DNA from: Haemonchus contortus
Lineage: Eukaryota; Nematoda; Chromadorea; Rhabditida; Trichostrongylidae
Length of the DNA: 64,000 bases
Direction: 5' to 3'
Assembly (NCBI GenBank): GCA_000469685.2
Contig: LS997562.1
Coordinates: forward strand, 9,004,007-9,068,006
A model generated the notes under the pieces. The model was given only the letters and a program-made list of their open reading frames with translations. It searched no databases and had not been told where the DNA came from. How positions within the stretch are numbered: position 1 is the first letter of the stretch; the number at the start of each line of letters is the position of its first letter. Made by a program: the position numbers and the translations under genes. Shown piece after piece: positions 13,468-25,717 of the stretch.

Positions 13468-13735
13468 ATGAAAATGCCTTACATCGCTATTTGAGAGCTA
13501 CAGTTGCCTCACAGAACACAAGCTCCAATATGATCGTGAATTAAGCCCTCGGAAGAGAAATGGCCAACTTAGATGCATCTTTAAACAGAGCCGAATCTCA
13601 TGGCATGAAAATTTGCTCTAATGTTTAAATTATAAAGAGATAGCCAAGCTCTAATAAAACTCCAAGAGTGAGCGTCTCAGTGGTTTTGCGTAACGTACTA
13701 TAATACATAGGAAGAGCAAGTAGTAAAAACAATAC

Positions 13736-13836
13736 CTCTTGCACGTTGTTGAGATACATCATCCATGGGAGCTGCAGCACGTGCAGCCGTAGCAGTCGCA
13801 CCACCAGCGCCACGACCAACAACACCCGGATACAAC
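13736..13836 (-). CDS. Internal exon 2 of unknown low-complexity protein
   Basis: The acceptor is acatttcag|GTTGTATCC and the donor is AAGAG|gtattg. At 101 nt it enters with one base (TG|G, Trp) and leaves with one base, in phase with both neighbours. It encodes LYPGVVGRGAGG, then an Ala/Thr-rich stretch and PMDDVSQQRAR. The Gly/Ala richness suggests a flexible linker. No domain is recognised. Confidence 0.72.
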
Positions 13837-14551
13837 CTGAAATGTTTGTTCATTAGGGTAAGTGCCTCAGAAAAAAAAAACTTAAACTACCCCAAATGGC
13901 TGTTTTTTGCACCCAGTTATGCCCGATATGCCTCAAATTATTTCTATAACAAAAAAAACAAAGCTTGATGTGGTCCGTGCAGGTTTTTCTTTTGCAACAA
14001 TTCCTGAGGCAGACTTGAAACGTCCTCGTTGCTACGCATAATTTTCAATTTTTCCTTGAAAGATTCAGGAACGGACGTAACTTTACTTCCATCGAGGCCC
14101 AGGATAATGTCTGTTTAATGAATTTCGGACAAAGCATAAATTTTGAAGTGATTTCAGAGCAGCAGGTATGCTGAGGTGTATCTGGGGTGACTCTGACTCA
14201 GTCAGGAAATTTCTCACTCATCCCTCGGAATTGGAACGCTATATTTGAAAAGATGAGAAAATTGCCAGCTAACACAATCGCCTCATCAATCGCACGTTCA
14301 CCTCGCGGGGGATGCCGCGCTGCACCCACACACATACCAATAACTAAATATTACAACGGCGTGTGCAAAGGCATATCCACACTATAACAACAAAAACGTT
14401 GTCGATTACATGATCTTGTTAGTCTAACGGGATTTCCCTCACAGCTGTAATGGAGGAGCCTTTTTAACGAGCCAAAGGTTCAGTTCAGAGAGTTAAACTT
14501 TCGGTGCTGATTCAGAGAAATAGCTACGTCCTCAAACTCGCCACAAGTTTC

Positions 14552-14726
14552 AATTACACTCAGAATCATAAACTGATCATTCTCTTCACATATAGCTGTT
14601 CGAATGCGTATTCCGTCTGCCAGACGGAATATTGCGGACGGAATATGCTGTCTGCCATGCGGAATTTTAATTACACTCTGAATCATAACTCAAACATTCT
14701 CTACACATAGCTATTCGACGCATTCT
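14552..14726. repeat. Diverged direct repeat flanking a perfect small palindrome
   Basis: The segment 14552-14613 recurs at 14668-14726, sharing AATTACACTC, GAATCATAA, CATTCTCT and TAGCT. The spacer opens with the palindrome ATTCCGTCTG/C/AGACGGAAT at 14610-14630, followed by further CGGACGGAAT and TGCGGAAT variants. It is probably an old tandem duplication. Confidence 0.55.
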
Positions 14727-15972
14727 AATAGCTATGAGAAGAAAATATCCAGGTTATGAGAGCTCCATCCCCCGGACTTAGCACCAGTAAGTTGATCCTG
14801 AAATGAACAACTTTCAAATGTCCTTCGTCCTGTCGAATATATAACCTAGGGATTATACATCTTCCATTGTCTTGATTTGCAACGGTTCCGACCCCATCTA
14901 AGTTCTTGTCAGGTACTCATAAACGTTGGTCACAGTAGGATCACGAGTTCCTCCGCTCATGACTAGCCAGTTGACCGTTTGGGTCATCAACCACAGTTTT
15001 TCTGGCACCATATAATGGTATGACCAATGCAACTTCACATAACTTCACCTCAGCCTCCATAAACCCCAGTGTGGGTTATGTTGACACTTGGACCGTGCAG
15101 AGTGGTTGGTGGGGAAGCCTCATATAGTCCAGCTTATTGATGAGAACGAGTTGATCGGTGACGTCACGATGGTACCCATTCTAGGAGTCAGTAGCGAAAA
15201 TGACGCTTTGCTAGCACAGTCCTCCTTGATTCAATCATCAGATCTGTACTGTTCTGTTGAGGGCGCCGATTTCCCGTCGTTCTAATCCCTTCCGATCCCC
15301 AATATTCCCAGATCAAACATTCATCGCAATCAATCCACTGACTATGACGGTGATTCTGCTGCCTAATCCCGTTTTGGGCGTTTTGGGACTTTATCTTACA
15401 CATTTCCGTCGCACCGAGAACCAGTCCCGCAAAGATAACGAACACTCAAACAGCTAATGAAGAATAACAATTTGCCAAAGATGCCACACTTCTCTGGCCC
15501 GGTTCTTTACTGGCGCAGTCAAGGAAAACTTTACTTGACAAATTGGCTTTACCTCACCCTCATGGACTTATGACCCTTCTAAGCTTAGCGCAGTGGGTGG
15601 ACGAGTTACACGGTTACATGGAACTCACAAGCCCCTTGCCTCTCGTCCACGTAGGACTTTTGTTGAAATCCCGCCTAACCTTCGACGATCTTCTATTAGT
15701 CTTCAAAAGAATCGGATTCGCATCCGAGTTATCATGGATGTGTATTTTATCCTCGAAAGATCCAACGACGTCTAGCACTTTATACGGCTCATCTGGGACT
15801 TCGACGTTCTTTTACTTTTTGAGTGGTTCCTCCGAAGTTTCGCATAGCCAACTGTCAGTATGGATATCCATTTATTACAGGTGCTTGAGAAGCAACTTCT
15901 AAAGAAAACATGGCGGTTATCTTCTGAAGTCATTTCTGTAAATGCCTGCCGATTTGAAAGCGGCTTTCGAAA

Positions 15973-16046
15973 GCAACTTTTTTTTTTTAAAAATGACCAC
16001 TATTGAAAGCATGCACTTTCGATAGTCGTCATTTTAAAAAGGTTGC
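15973..16046. repeat. 74-nt foldback hairpin
   Basis: The 5' arm 15973-16009 and 3' arm 16016-16046 pair through GCAAC/GGTTGC, an A/T tract, AATGAC/GTCATT and GAAAG/CTTTC, with a six-nt loop. The 5' arm carries extra T residues. It is a small foldback within an intron. Confidence 0.55.
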
Positions 16047-17733
16047 CAAACATTTTGAGTGAAAGACAAGTGCATAGTGCATCTCAGGCAAATTCATCGA
16101 GCACTTAACACTTCATACGTCTTAGACCTTTTCCCATTTATCATAGTTTTCACCTTTTCGGAGAATTTGCCCTTTTCACCATCTTAACTAGTTTCTAGCA
16201 TGTTTTACATAGCCCGATAGCATGAACTGTATGGACCACCTGTGAAAAGTGTCTAAGAAACGGTTTCAGGAGATGTCACGGTGGTCGCCTAAAAAACTAT
16301 GCACTTCTAATAATCCCATCAATTATGACTAGGCAACCGATGTTCTGCAGAAAAATGCAGAACTCGTACATACGCTTGCAATAACAAACCAAAAAGCACC
16401 AAGTAACGATGAATTACTTTGTATGACTTCAGGTGTCTTTCTGAACACTCCACTTCTTGAGGTTGTCTACTGCAGGTATGTAGTCTGAGGACAAATTATC
16501 AGCTGATGCTCAAGACGGGTACTTCATTTTCCTGACAAATTCCATCTCAAACTTCCAAAAAGATTACCCCCAAGTAAACGATTCGGCAGGACTTGGAAAA
16601 ACGGTCACAGTAGCGTGCATATGCGTGCAAAACGCCCGTGCAACACCTACACTCATCAGTTTACCATTCGTCCAGGTGTTCCCAGAATTCCAGGGCGCTT
16701 TTTGGATTCAGACAATGATAAATCACTGTTCAGAGCTATTTTAGGAACTGCAGTATTTGGTAGTGAAAAGGAAGGAATGGATCAGCCAAATTAGGGTGAC
16801 AGGACGGCGGCGCTAGGATTCCGCTTGAGGCAACCGAGTATTCCAGAGCAGAAGGGTTTTACGCAGACAGTCTACTTTCAGGATCAACAGCTGATCCAGA
16901 CCCTAGTCGGTTCTCTCGGGTACGATCTGAACCCTAGCAGATTCGAAAAAAGCGATTTTTGTGCAGATGAAATATGTGGCGCATCCCCGAGGATCCGATC
17001 TAGACCGAACATTTTGCTCGCGATTTTACACAGATTTTAAAGGCTTTGCACTGGAACATGGAGCATGCTTAGTTTAGTGGCTGCTGTTTCGCGCTCAACA
17101 ACCGGTCCATTGGTGTCGGCGGCATGCTAGCACAGTAGTCATCGAAAACGGTTGGCCGTCGGCTACAGCGCGTCACACTACGTACAGTCGCGCGTCATAG
17201 CACGTCAAACGTCTGGTATTTCAAGAATGCACGCACCCAATTGGGATTCAGAGCTCCAACTGGGGGACTACGTTGTAGTCTTTTAACACCACCAGGTTAT
17301 CCGTTCGAAGAAATCGTACAGGAACGTGACCTCGTTCACTTTCACAAAATCGACCTTGGTGAAATTTCGAATAAAAAGCTGAGCAGCTTCGGCCTGGGCT
17401 GAAAATCGCCACTGTCCTGTACTGCAACTACAGAAATTACTGCAATACTGAACTACTAACTAATCAGTAATCACGTGAAGAACTATCGTTAAACCCCCCT
17501 TCACAAGAAAAAAATAACATCGCTTCTGAGAAACTCCTCCCTAGAAAGAGATGCTCAATCCATCCAACAATGGGTTTTACAATTATTTATTTGCTTATTT
17601 ACACATTTGTTTATAAGTCCCACGGGTTTTCAAACAAAAAATTATCGTAAACTATGAATAGCATTTTCAAAATAAAAAAAAACCACTTATCATTTCCGAT
17701 AACTGAAGTATCCTTGCAAAAATACCTCTTTCA

Positions 17734-17792
17734 GCAGCATTTTCAAATATATTTATAATTTTTTTAAATAAAAACAGGTTTGAAAATGCTGC
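17734..17792. repeat. Perfect 14-bp inverted repeat with 31-nt A/T loop
   Basis: GCAGCATTTTCAAA (17734-17747) is exactly complementary to TTTGAAAATGCTGC (17779-17792). The loop is A/T rich. It lies about 85 nt inside the donor of the 4-kb intron. Confidence 0.55.
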
Positions 17793-17877
17793 ATACAAGT
17801 GGTACAGCCTCCCATAGTGCTCATGATTGTGACCGTTGTAAAAATAATTTCAAAAAAAAAAAACAAGTTCAACCCAC

Positions 17878-18566
17878 CAGCCTAAAAACTCCAAATAATC
17901 GCGTAGATTAGATGCCAATAGAGCTAGATGTACTGCTGGATGCGGTACAGCCCAGCATCCCGGGAAGACAGTGGGCTTTGATCGATCCCCAAAACCATAA
18001 GGAGCAAAGCATCCAGCCGGATCCACCCATCCTTTGCGTAGTCCGCCAGCACCCCAACGAGCATCTGCATCCGCCATCAGACCACCGATTTGCTCGAAGA
18101 ACTTTTGCTGACGTCGAATCGTTACTAGTAACGACTGGAAGTATACGTATATCTTTTTGATAATGTCTTCACGCGATAACGTGTGACGACGTTCCTCTTC
18201 ACCGGTCAGCGAATTCAATTCACTGCTTGAACAGCTTGAACGTGAGCTCGTGTCACTTGGTGGCAACGCCTTTTTGCGGAGTCGGCGCGACTTTCCCCTT
18301 GTGGTTCTTGAGAACGACGTTCCACGACGTGAAGCCCATCTTAACGGCTCTTCATCGTCGGTAATGCTGCTTGTCGCACGATCGGAACTTGTCGTTGTTG
18401 ATCCATCAGCGGTGTATTTTGACTTGAGACCACAGCAATAACCTGAGTCAGTTGATCCAGTGGAATAAGGCATCGACAGTGTAGTCTTCAGCAGAGCAGA
18501 AGGTGCGACTATAGTAGTGAGTCGCGACGACGACCGAACAGCTTTCCTTGTCAGGAACGCTTCGTT
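17878..18566 (-). CDS. Large exon (exon 1 of 4 seen), unknown Ser/Thr-rich protein with helical segment
   Basis: The acceptor is cttttttcgtag|AAC at 18567, where an upstream in-frame TAG forces the border. The donor at 17877 joins in phase to the next exon (GGC TG|G). The 689 nt encode 229 residues. Residues 1-85 are Ser/Thr-rich (STGSTDSG, DGSTTTSSD) and 88-100 are strongly basic (RGKSRRLRKK), perhaps a nuclear or membrane-contact signal. About 101-128 are Ser/Glu-rich. About 130-172 are a continuous predicted helix (DIIKKIYVYFQSLLVTIRRQ...). After that comes a Trp/Gly/Pro-rich part (GWVDPAGCFAPYGFGDR) and an LALLASNLRDYLEFLG helix. With exons 2-4 it gives 402 residues and a stop. The 5' part of the gene is not settled, and I do not recognise the family. 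Confidence 0.72.
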
Positions 18567-19823
18567 CTACGAAAAAAGACTTTGAGCAAAATTCTATTCG
18601 ATTCGAAATGGGCCACGAAACAGATCGGAAGAGCAACGGAGGTACAGGCAGCTCATTGAAGGCACTTTTCACGATCAGATCGGTTAGTCTCTTTAGCGTC
18701 CAGGCAGTCTACACATGATGTTGTACAAACAAATTTCGGTGCGAAATGGCTCCATAGGGTTTCGAAGATCACCATTCGCGCTCATCAATATTGAGAGGCA
18801 AAACAGTCGAACTTCGAACACCTAATGTGCCCTTTCTAGGCCGTTTTTGGCTATGACAACTTTACGCGTCGACTTGGCCGAAGTTTCTTGCAACGGAATA
18901 TCTACAGAAACAATCTGATCGTGAACTGTATCGCTGGATTATGATTCCAAGCGAAATATGGTGATGAAATACACAAAAAAGACGACCATCAATAGACGCA
19001 AATCATGAATTGTTCCGAGATAAAAAAATGAAAACAGGAAAAGAAGAGATTTTCGAAAAAGGTAGCACAAAAACAAAGTGCGTCCATAACTTAAGGATGT
19101 AGGAGCCCATACTGGATTGTTAATGGTATGGTTAGGATGGCTGAGCAAAAGGGAACAGAAATATTAGCTTAGAAGAGGAGAGCAAAAATTCAAGGAGCTG
19201 TGAGCTACAAAATGCGATGCTCTTAATACTTCATCGTTTCGTACTATTGTGTGAGATCAGGAGTCGAACCAAAAGTTTTGAGCAGTTGACTTCCAATCAA
19301 TCGCAAGGGTAGGCAACCATGGAGCATTCAGACCCATCCCTCTAAGATTATTCAAAACTGCCTTTTTAAATGGGTGGGCCAGCTAGTCTCTGTACCTACC
19401 TGGGCTCATTCCCTTAGGTATAAACAACATGGTACAGTGAACCCAACCGAATTCGCCATATTTATAGTGACGATTTCAGCTTCCTTGAGAAGTCCTGTGC
19501 AACTAATGTATCATTCTCACTCTTGTCACTTTCGAAAGCTACCCATGCATGTCCCTGCTACCTGTTTACGTGGGAGTTTTCTCTGGAGAGATCTGGGCCA
19601 GCTGACGACGCAACACGAGGAAAGGAGATCTGGCTAAACCTATTAAAATCCTGTTAGGCTTTCATCATGGAGCGCCTTTTCCTCTATAAGATTAGCGTCA
19701 CAACTATACAGCCACACCTACTTACAGCTTTTTCGATGATCACAGAAAATAACTTGCTCAACAGCTAATTTGTCAATTTACAATATGATTTATTACTTTA
19801 CAGTTAACCTTGGTTCCAGTTAC
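18567..19823. other. No supported gene; one tRNA-like B-box
   Basis: The stretch lies between the large minus-strand exon and the hydrophobic candidate exons. If those belong to one gene, another small exon must be here, because the phases do not match directly. I could not find it. The minus strand has a perfect B-box-like GGTTCGACTCC at 19260-19270 but no matching A-box. Confidence 0.4.
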
Positions 19824-20368
19824 CAACACACAACGATAACGCATGAATCCACCGAAGTAAACCGTTGATAGAAATGTGGAGAAAGGAGGAAAGGAGGAAA
19901 GTTGGTAGCCCAAAATTGGCGAACAGGAGGAATGTGCTGCCCGCAGTGCGGCCGCCAATGGTCAATGGAACTCGAAGAAATCAATGGCATCGAAAACTCA
20001 AAATCAACTGGATCTTTAACAAAGAAAAAAGCCCCAAACCGGTTTCGTCACACTTACACGGTAAACTGCAAAATGCACACATGCAGGTAGCAGTAAAGGA
20101 AAAAGTAGATCTCCAATGATAATTCCTGCAATGAGTCTGACGGCGGCAAAGACAGTAATTGGCCTCTCCCATTTCTTTTCCAGAAAAAACAGCTATATGA
20201 ATGTGTTTCTCATAGGCGGGCTGACCAGCTACATGGCACGAGCTCCAACTCATCCTTATTGGTGGAACATCATGCACCTAGGCAATCCACCAATAAGAAA
20301 AGCGCTAGGACCCACAAAGCGTGAAAACTGTGAAGCCGAGCCAATCCGTAGTACGTCCATGGTACAAA
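19824..20368 (-). CDS. Candidate exons of a multi-pass membrane protein
   Basis: Three minus-strand open segments have hydrophobic, membrane-like translations. 20368-20278 (acceptor gaacatag, donor CTAG|gtgcat) reads FVPWTYYGLARLHSFHALWV followed by a Leu-rich helix. 20192-20060 (acceptor tcatatag, donor ACC|gtgtaag) reads WERPITVFAAVRLIAGIIIG and a Leu/Pro helix. 19970-19824 (acceptor cttcgag, donor GTTG|gtaact) reads GRTAGSTFLLFANFGLPTFL and further. Segments two and three join in phase, but segments one and two do not with these borders. Other frames are also open in the first two. The family is unknown. It could be upstream coding of the 18.5-kb exon or a separate or decayed gene. Confidence 0.33.
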
Positions 20369-21465
20369 CTATGTTCAACTCTTTCGAAACCACCTGGAAC
20401 TCTCTCAGGTGTTTACACTCGACACGAAACGACAGCTGTGTGGGATCTTTTAAAAGTCTCCCAGAGTTTTCCAACGGATCTCCCCATCCAATAAACGACG
20501 GACAATGCTGGGATGGTAAAAGTGGCATTTCGATGTTCGGTACTGTTCTCTGAGAAACACTGGGTTCAAGAGCTTTTCCTCCTTGGAGCTGACAAGCCGC
20601 AATCGCAGTTAAACCTTTGCTTTCCTGGTTGAGCAGCTGACAGCGTGAATAGAACATCCGGCTGTATTGCAAACTTTTCTGGCTCAAAAAAAGCAAACAT
20701 CTAGAAAAAACGTTGTGGGTGGAAAGGGGGTGCCTCCGGGATGTTCCAAAAGTACGATCACCCGTTGATGTGAGGGGTTTATCATCACAAAGAGTCCCAT
20801 TTCAGAGATAATAAGGGTTTTTAATAACCCAAACGAGTCCTGGTCGTAAAGTTAGTCCCAATATTTTTCCAAAGTATACCGAATCGTTCCCACACGGGGA
20901 AAAGTAGTCCATTCATCTATCCCTGTACAGAAAATGCTATCCATGCAGCAATACTTGAAGAAAAATAAAATGCAAAGCAAATTAAAGAAAATAATTCTGA
21001 AAACGGATCAATCCCTCATTTTTCTCACGGTCATGGAGGAGCACTAACCGTAACTAATCGATAACTCCACCCCAGATGAATCGGCAAAATGTTTCAGGAA
21101 AAAATAGGAGGGGACTCAGCAGGAATGGAGACGGAAAAAAGTAAGGAAAGACCGAAATCGATGACTAGCCTTTCCAAATGGATGCACATTGAATGGACCT
21201 GATGGATGTGATTCATACACATCATCTGTCATGTCGAATAACTGAAGAAATCAACAGGTCCATAGGACGTAGCGGATGAAAAATCAATTGGGGAGCTTCC
21301 CGACTTACGGAGGCTTTTGGAAATTTGAAAAAAATAAGATTTAAGAATGCTATTCATAAGCAATTCTCTTGGAAAATAAAAATGCCAATCAAAATAAATA
21401 AGTCTCGGTCCATGTGGGCAAGTGTGAGCTAGTCGTCCTTTCGCTATAAAGAAATCTTCAATGAC

Positions 21466-21525
21466 AGGGAGTTAGGGTCAAGAACGAGGGCAAACTTAAA
21501 ATCCAGCTGGTTCAAGTCCCAAACA
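21466..21525 (+). other. tRNA-like fragment with good B-box
   Basis: GGTTCAAGTCC at 21509-21519 fits the T-loop/B-box consensus (TTCRANYC). A GTTAGGGTCAAG string about 35 nt upstream loosely resembles a D-arm. No closing acceptor stem is visible, so this is at best a decayed tRNA or SINE head. Confidence 0.2.
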
Positions 21526-23940
21526 AACCCATGATTTTGACGAGACCTCCCGCAGAACCTACTAACAAGTTAGTTTTTTTTTCTAAGAGCAGAAATTCTA
21601 GCTGAGAAGCGACAGCTCCTTGACGCCGATAAGCTTTCCGATCAGTTTCAAGAAGCATTCCATCAATTTGCCCCACATTCATCAAATCAACGAGCGTTAA
21701 AAAAGAGCTGTTTCCAACGCCAACTAGCCGCATGCAGCAAAAACTGTCGGCTTACGACCTGTGGGACAGCATCGAAATGTGATCCCTGGAGTCAAAAACT
21801 GTAACGTTATGGGTTTTGGATATGTTTAGGTAATTGGTCACAGCTGTTTCTCTAGCCCTTGAGCCCGGCGGACTAACAGCGTTCTTAAGGTTAAGGGTCA
21901 GAACTTGCGATGAGATTCCTATAACAAAGGTTGTGGTTCTTAGACTTCTTGTCCCACTGATGGCGAGAAAACCATACGATCGATCAATTGGAGATTTCCA
22001 AGAACAAATTTTTTGCCCATGTTCGTGAACCATTTCCTGGTAACGTCCAGTAATGTCACAGATGGTAACATGGAGCTGTGAATTCCGCGGTAACAGCTAT
22101 CTTCAACGCTTAACTACGCTACCCTAGTCTTATGAATAAAAGAGTCTCAAATTAGGGTTAACCCAGAAACACACACGTCTCCTACCTACACGAGCCGCAG
22201 ACAAGACAATGAATAGTAATAATTCAACAGCGTCAAGAAATCAAAAGTAAATCTATTAGGTAGGGACCCGAAGCTCCGCCTACTTTCAATATTTCACACC
22301 TCGTTCATTTCAAAAGGGAAGACGACAGAAGAGAAGAAAAAACAAGTAAAAAAGATGCAAAAACTTGTTGTCCCTATACAGCGATAACAAGAACTACTCG
22401 GCGCATATTAATTCCCAGAACGACATTGCCAGCCTTCCCCTAAGGAAAGGAATGGCAAAATGAAAAGGACTTGGGTGACGACGTCAACTACTGACTATTA
22501 TATTGAATTATAATATATACCTATTTATTTATGTGTTCTAAGATTCGTCAACAAAAATCGCCAAAAGTCGTGTGGAGAAATGATCACTGTCCAATCGAAT
22601 TGCATAGAAGAGTCTACAATGAATCTCAGCAGGGAAACAGCAAAAATTTTCAAAATCTTTCAAAAAATTCAAAAAATATAAAAATGGTAGATAGAAGTTA
22701 TCTAAGTAATTTGATATTTCCGACTATATTCTCTACTTATACTATTTCTGGACGAAAATCAATACCCACAGATTGCAGTGCATCAATATTCAGGCCGAGA
22801 GCAGGGGTACATATAAATATAACCGAATGGCGTCAGCTGTGTGGCCACCCCAGATCTTTCGCCCCATCTCAATGTGACATTTGCGCATATTGTTTAGCCT
22901 GACTTATGTCATTGCTGTCCCAAACAGTTGGCAGAATTCAAAACATCGCTTCTATTTCAAAAGAACGGCTTCTGTTAGGAGTCCCATGGCAAAGGGCGTC
23001 GTGAGGCGCATTGGCACTATCCATAAGATCGATTTCTAAGCAAAACAGCCGAGTATATAACCCATTCCTTCCCATAGCCTACTGAAAACACCTGGGAAAG
23101 TAGAAAACTTGACACCTGGGAAAAGCAAAGAGCCTATTCGAACACCAGTAAGCTCGTAGAAATGAGAATCCACTCATTCATCCAATCACACCTACAATCT
23201 TGCTAGCACAGCCGACTGCATGGCGTACGTCGGAAAGATCAATTGTCATCAAGCTCAAGCTTTCCTTTGGCTCATTGGGAGCACGCCTATGAGTCCCATT
23301 TCCGCTTAACAGGTGGATAACGAAGGGCCGTTCCCAGTATCACCCAACGCTGACGTAATAATCGCAATCAAACGAGTCCCATTAGGCTACCTAACGAGCA
23401 TCACTGTAACGTCACTACTAGGAAAAACCCTCAGAATAGCCGTCTGTAGGATTCCAGGGCCAACCTAGAATATATTGGACGGATCTTTAGCATGACCTAG
23501 CCATATGTTCAACTCCGTTCGATTGGCCTTTTGGTCAGGAACGTCAAACAATATCAAAAAAGCCCTATCCTAGAAAAGGGGGTCTTTAGGGCTTGATAGG
23601 AATGATTCACGTTATCAGTCGATTCTGAAGAACAAATATATCCAAAAGAATACAAATGGGAAATCAATTCAAGAGTATATCGATTTTGCGACGAAAAATG
23701 CTATCCAGACAGAATAAAAATGCAGAGCAAAATGGATGAATCATAGCTATGAGGATATGCAATGGCTTTCGTCATTCTTCATCACAAAAAAAAACAATTG
23801 TGTAAACAAAAAGTCAACAAAAGGACAATACTGTTGGTGGAGGCTCCAATCACTAACGAAGTCCTGCACAATTTTCATGAATTTTTTTTCAACCAAGCAT
23901 CAATCCTACCACGATGTGAGAACTTACGGTAGGAGCTAAT

Positions 23941-24030
23941 CTGTGATCAGAACCTCCAACGGGTTCCGAACTCGTACTGAAGCTTCCCAGACAGTGTGCT
24001 TATCCATTCAACCACCTATAAATCCTGCAC
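23941..24030 (-). other. tRNA-derived fragment (SINE-like head)
   Basis: On the minus strand a D-arm-like TAGGTGGTTGAATGGATAAGC (about 24018-23998) is followed by CTGTCTGGGAAGCTTCAG and then a T-arm stem-loop CGAGTTCGGAACCCG (23974-23960). Order and spacing match a tRNA body, but the anticodon stem is irregular and no acceptor stem closes. It is most likely a tRNA-derived SINE or tRNA pseudogene. Confidence 0.4.
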
Positions 24031-24740
24031 TTTGACGACAAGCTCTTAAAAGAACGAAAACCCATTTGACACCGACAGCCTATAGGCTTGAGGCAGGAAG
24101 AAACGAGAAAAGAAAAAAAGCGGGACAAAATGACACAACCAAAGCCAAAGGCGGCATCATGGAAGTGGCTAGTATGGACTGACTGGTTTGGGCGGACTTT
24201 CGTTGATGTTAGTCGCTGAATAGTCAGGACATTTATTATCTTTTATTCGTTAAAACCTATGTTATGACCATAAAATGAGTGGAAACCTTAACAACCAGTT
24301 TCCATGCTGAAATATTGATACTCATACGCCTGTCAGTTGAAAACATAGGGATCTTCAGATGTGTGTGGCGTTCAGGATTATGAAGCTATCCATAGGTAGT
24401 CAGCACTCGTTATCATAGACGAGTTTGACAACAAATATCCAACTAGTGGAGAGTGGAAGGCACGGTTGTAGACTCGGAACTTGGACCCACCCACCGTTTC
24501 TTGCCCACTGCCTCATCATCGCCCACGAGCAAACAGCTTGAAAAAAAACTTGAGGACTAAATGAAAGCCCGCATAACAAATGCTTTTGAGAAAAATTGGA
24601 TTTGAGGGACCGCTACGTCATGGATAGCTGCGGTGAATCAACCTCAAATGGTGGAATCTCAGCGTCGCATATTTGATACCTCTGATAATCTATTTTGGGC
24701 CACCCTATTTTGAGCACAATACCATTGCTAACCTCACGTA

Positions 24741-24806
24741 GGTACTCTCATTTGAGCTTAAAAACCCAGCAGGAGTACTCTTCCTTTGAGCTTTGGAAAC
24801 CCAGCA
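24741..24806. repeat. Two-copy imperfect tandem repeat, about 33 bp
   Basis: Copy 1 (24741-24771) and copy 2 (24773-24806) share GTACTCT, TTTGAGCTT and AAACCCAGCA, with small indels between them. Confidence 0.5.
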
Positions 24807-25717
24807 AGATTTTCGTTGCGCATGAACCACTAAAATTGGATAGCTTTAAGACGATCCGCGCCGCCGATCCAACGTCATGATCTGGCTATTCGATCCAGGC
24901 TAATCTGCGTATGACGCGGTTTGGGCGTTGAACCGTCATAGGTAGATACGCATACACAGAAGGAGTATCATGATAAGTGGGGGAGAGTAGACGGATCGGT
25001 TCAAGGTCTCCTTCTCTCCCTTAACTTTCTCTACACTCACGGGAAGGAACGGGTCGCGACACAAGCAGTGACAGGGGAATCAACCTCTTTATCTATTTTT
25101 GAAAACCACCAAGACATTCCAGTGACTCGAAGCGTTTCAAGGAAGGACCCCGGTGAATGGCAACCATGAGGTTTCTCTGTGGAAGCCTCCTTGTAAAGGG
25201 TTTCCAATGGCTGAATTCTAGGACCACCAGTAGGAACCCTTTACAAACTGAGAAACATTCTCGTAGGAATGCAAAAACAACATTGCCGTTTATCAACCCA
25301 CTTGAAAGAAATACCATAGAATAAAGCCATTGTGTACAGTGGGGGTGGACAAAGAGTATTAAAGACGGAAAAGTGAGTCGTGTTGCGCAGTGCAAGTGAT
25401 GAACGGCCTTGCCAGAGACGAACTGGGGACGAAATAAGTCCATGATGTGAAGCGATACATCGAAACAGGTCTAAAAAGCCGCGACGATCAACAAAAATGT
25501 ATCCACAACTAAACGACGATTGGCGATGGCGGCACGACTGGATATAAGTGAAATCGAATAAAAACCGTACGGAAGATGAAAAAGAAAAAGAAAAACAGGA
25601 AGTTAACAATTAGGAACTTCAAGAGAGGGATCAAAGAAGAAGCAGATACATGGGGAAAACACGAAAGCGTAGGAAAACCAGGAGGCTGTGCCGTTGTCAA
25701 AGATAACATCGCGTTGC

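Larger units (their letters stand above)
12692..13735 (-). other. Intron of 1044 bp
   Basis: It runs from the donor after 13736 (AAGAG|gtattg) to the acceptor at 12692. It carries a long foldback (13341-13467) and a weak tRNA-like fragment near 12898-12960. Confidence 0.65.
13837..17877 (-). other. Intron of 4041 bp
   Basis: The donor is CTG|gtgggtt at 17877, a weaker donor supported by phase and protein continuity. The acceptor is atttcag at 13837. Contents are a diverged direct repeat (14552-14726), hairpin 15973-16046, inverted repeat 17734-17792, and a GC-richer patch around 17060-17230. Open frames such as 15543-15902 (plus, 119 codons) have no splice or family support. Confidence 0.6.

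Noticed and set aside
15060..15902. Possible retrotransposon integrase or reverse transcriptase remnant
   Set aside because: I looked for catalytic motifs in the three plus frames and found none.
19254..19325. Intact tRNA gene on the minus strand
   Set aside because: The B-box is perfect but there is no A-box, the T-stem pairs poorly and no acceptor stem closes.
20116..20696. Opposed open frames of about 145 codons (plus 20116-20553, minus 20256-20696)
   Set aside because: They overlap on opposite strands. Neither translation looks like a protein throughout, and the hydrophobic spliced reading on the minus strand explains part of the openness better.
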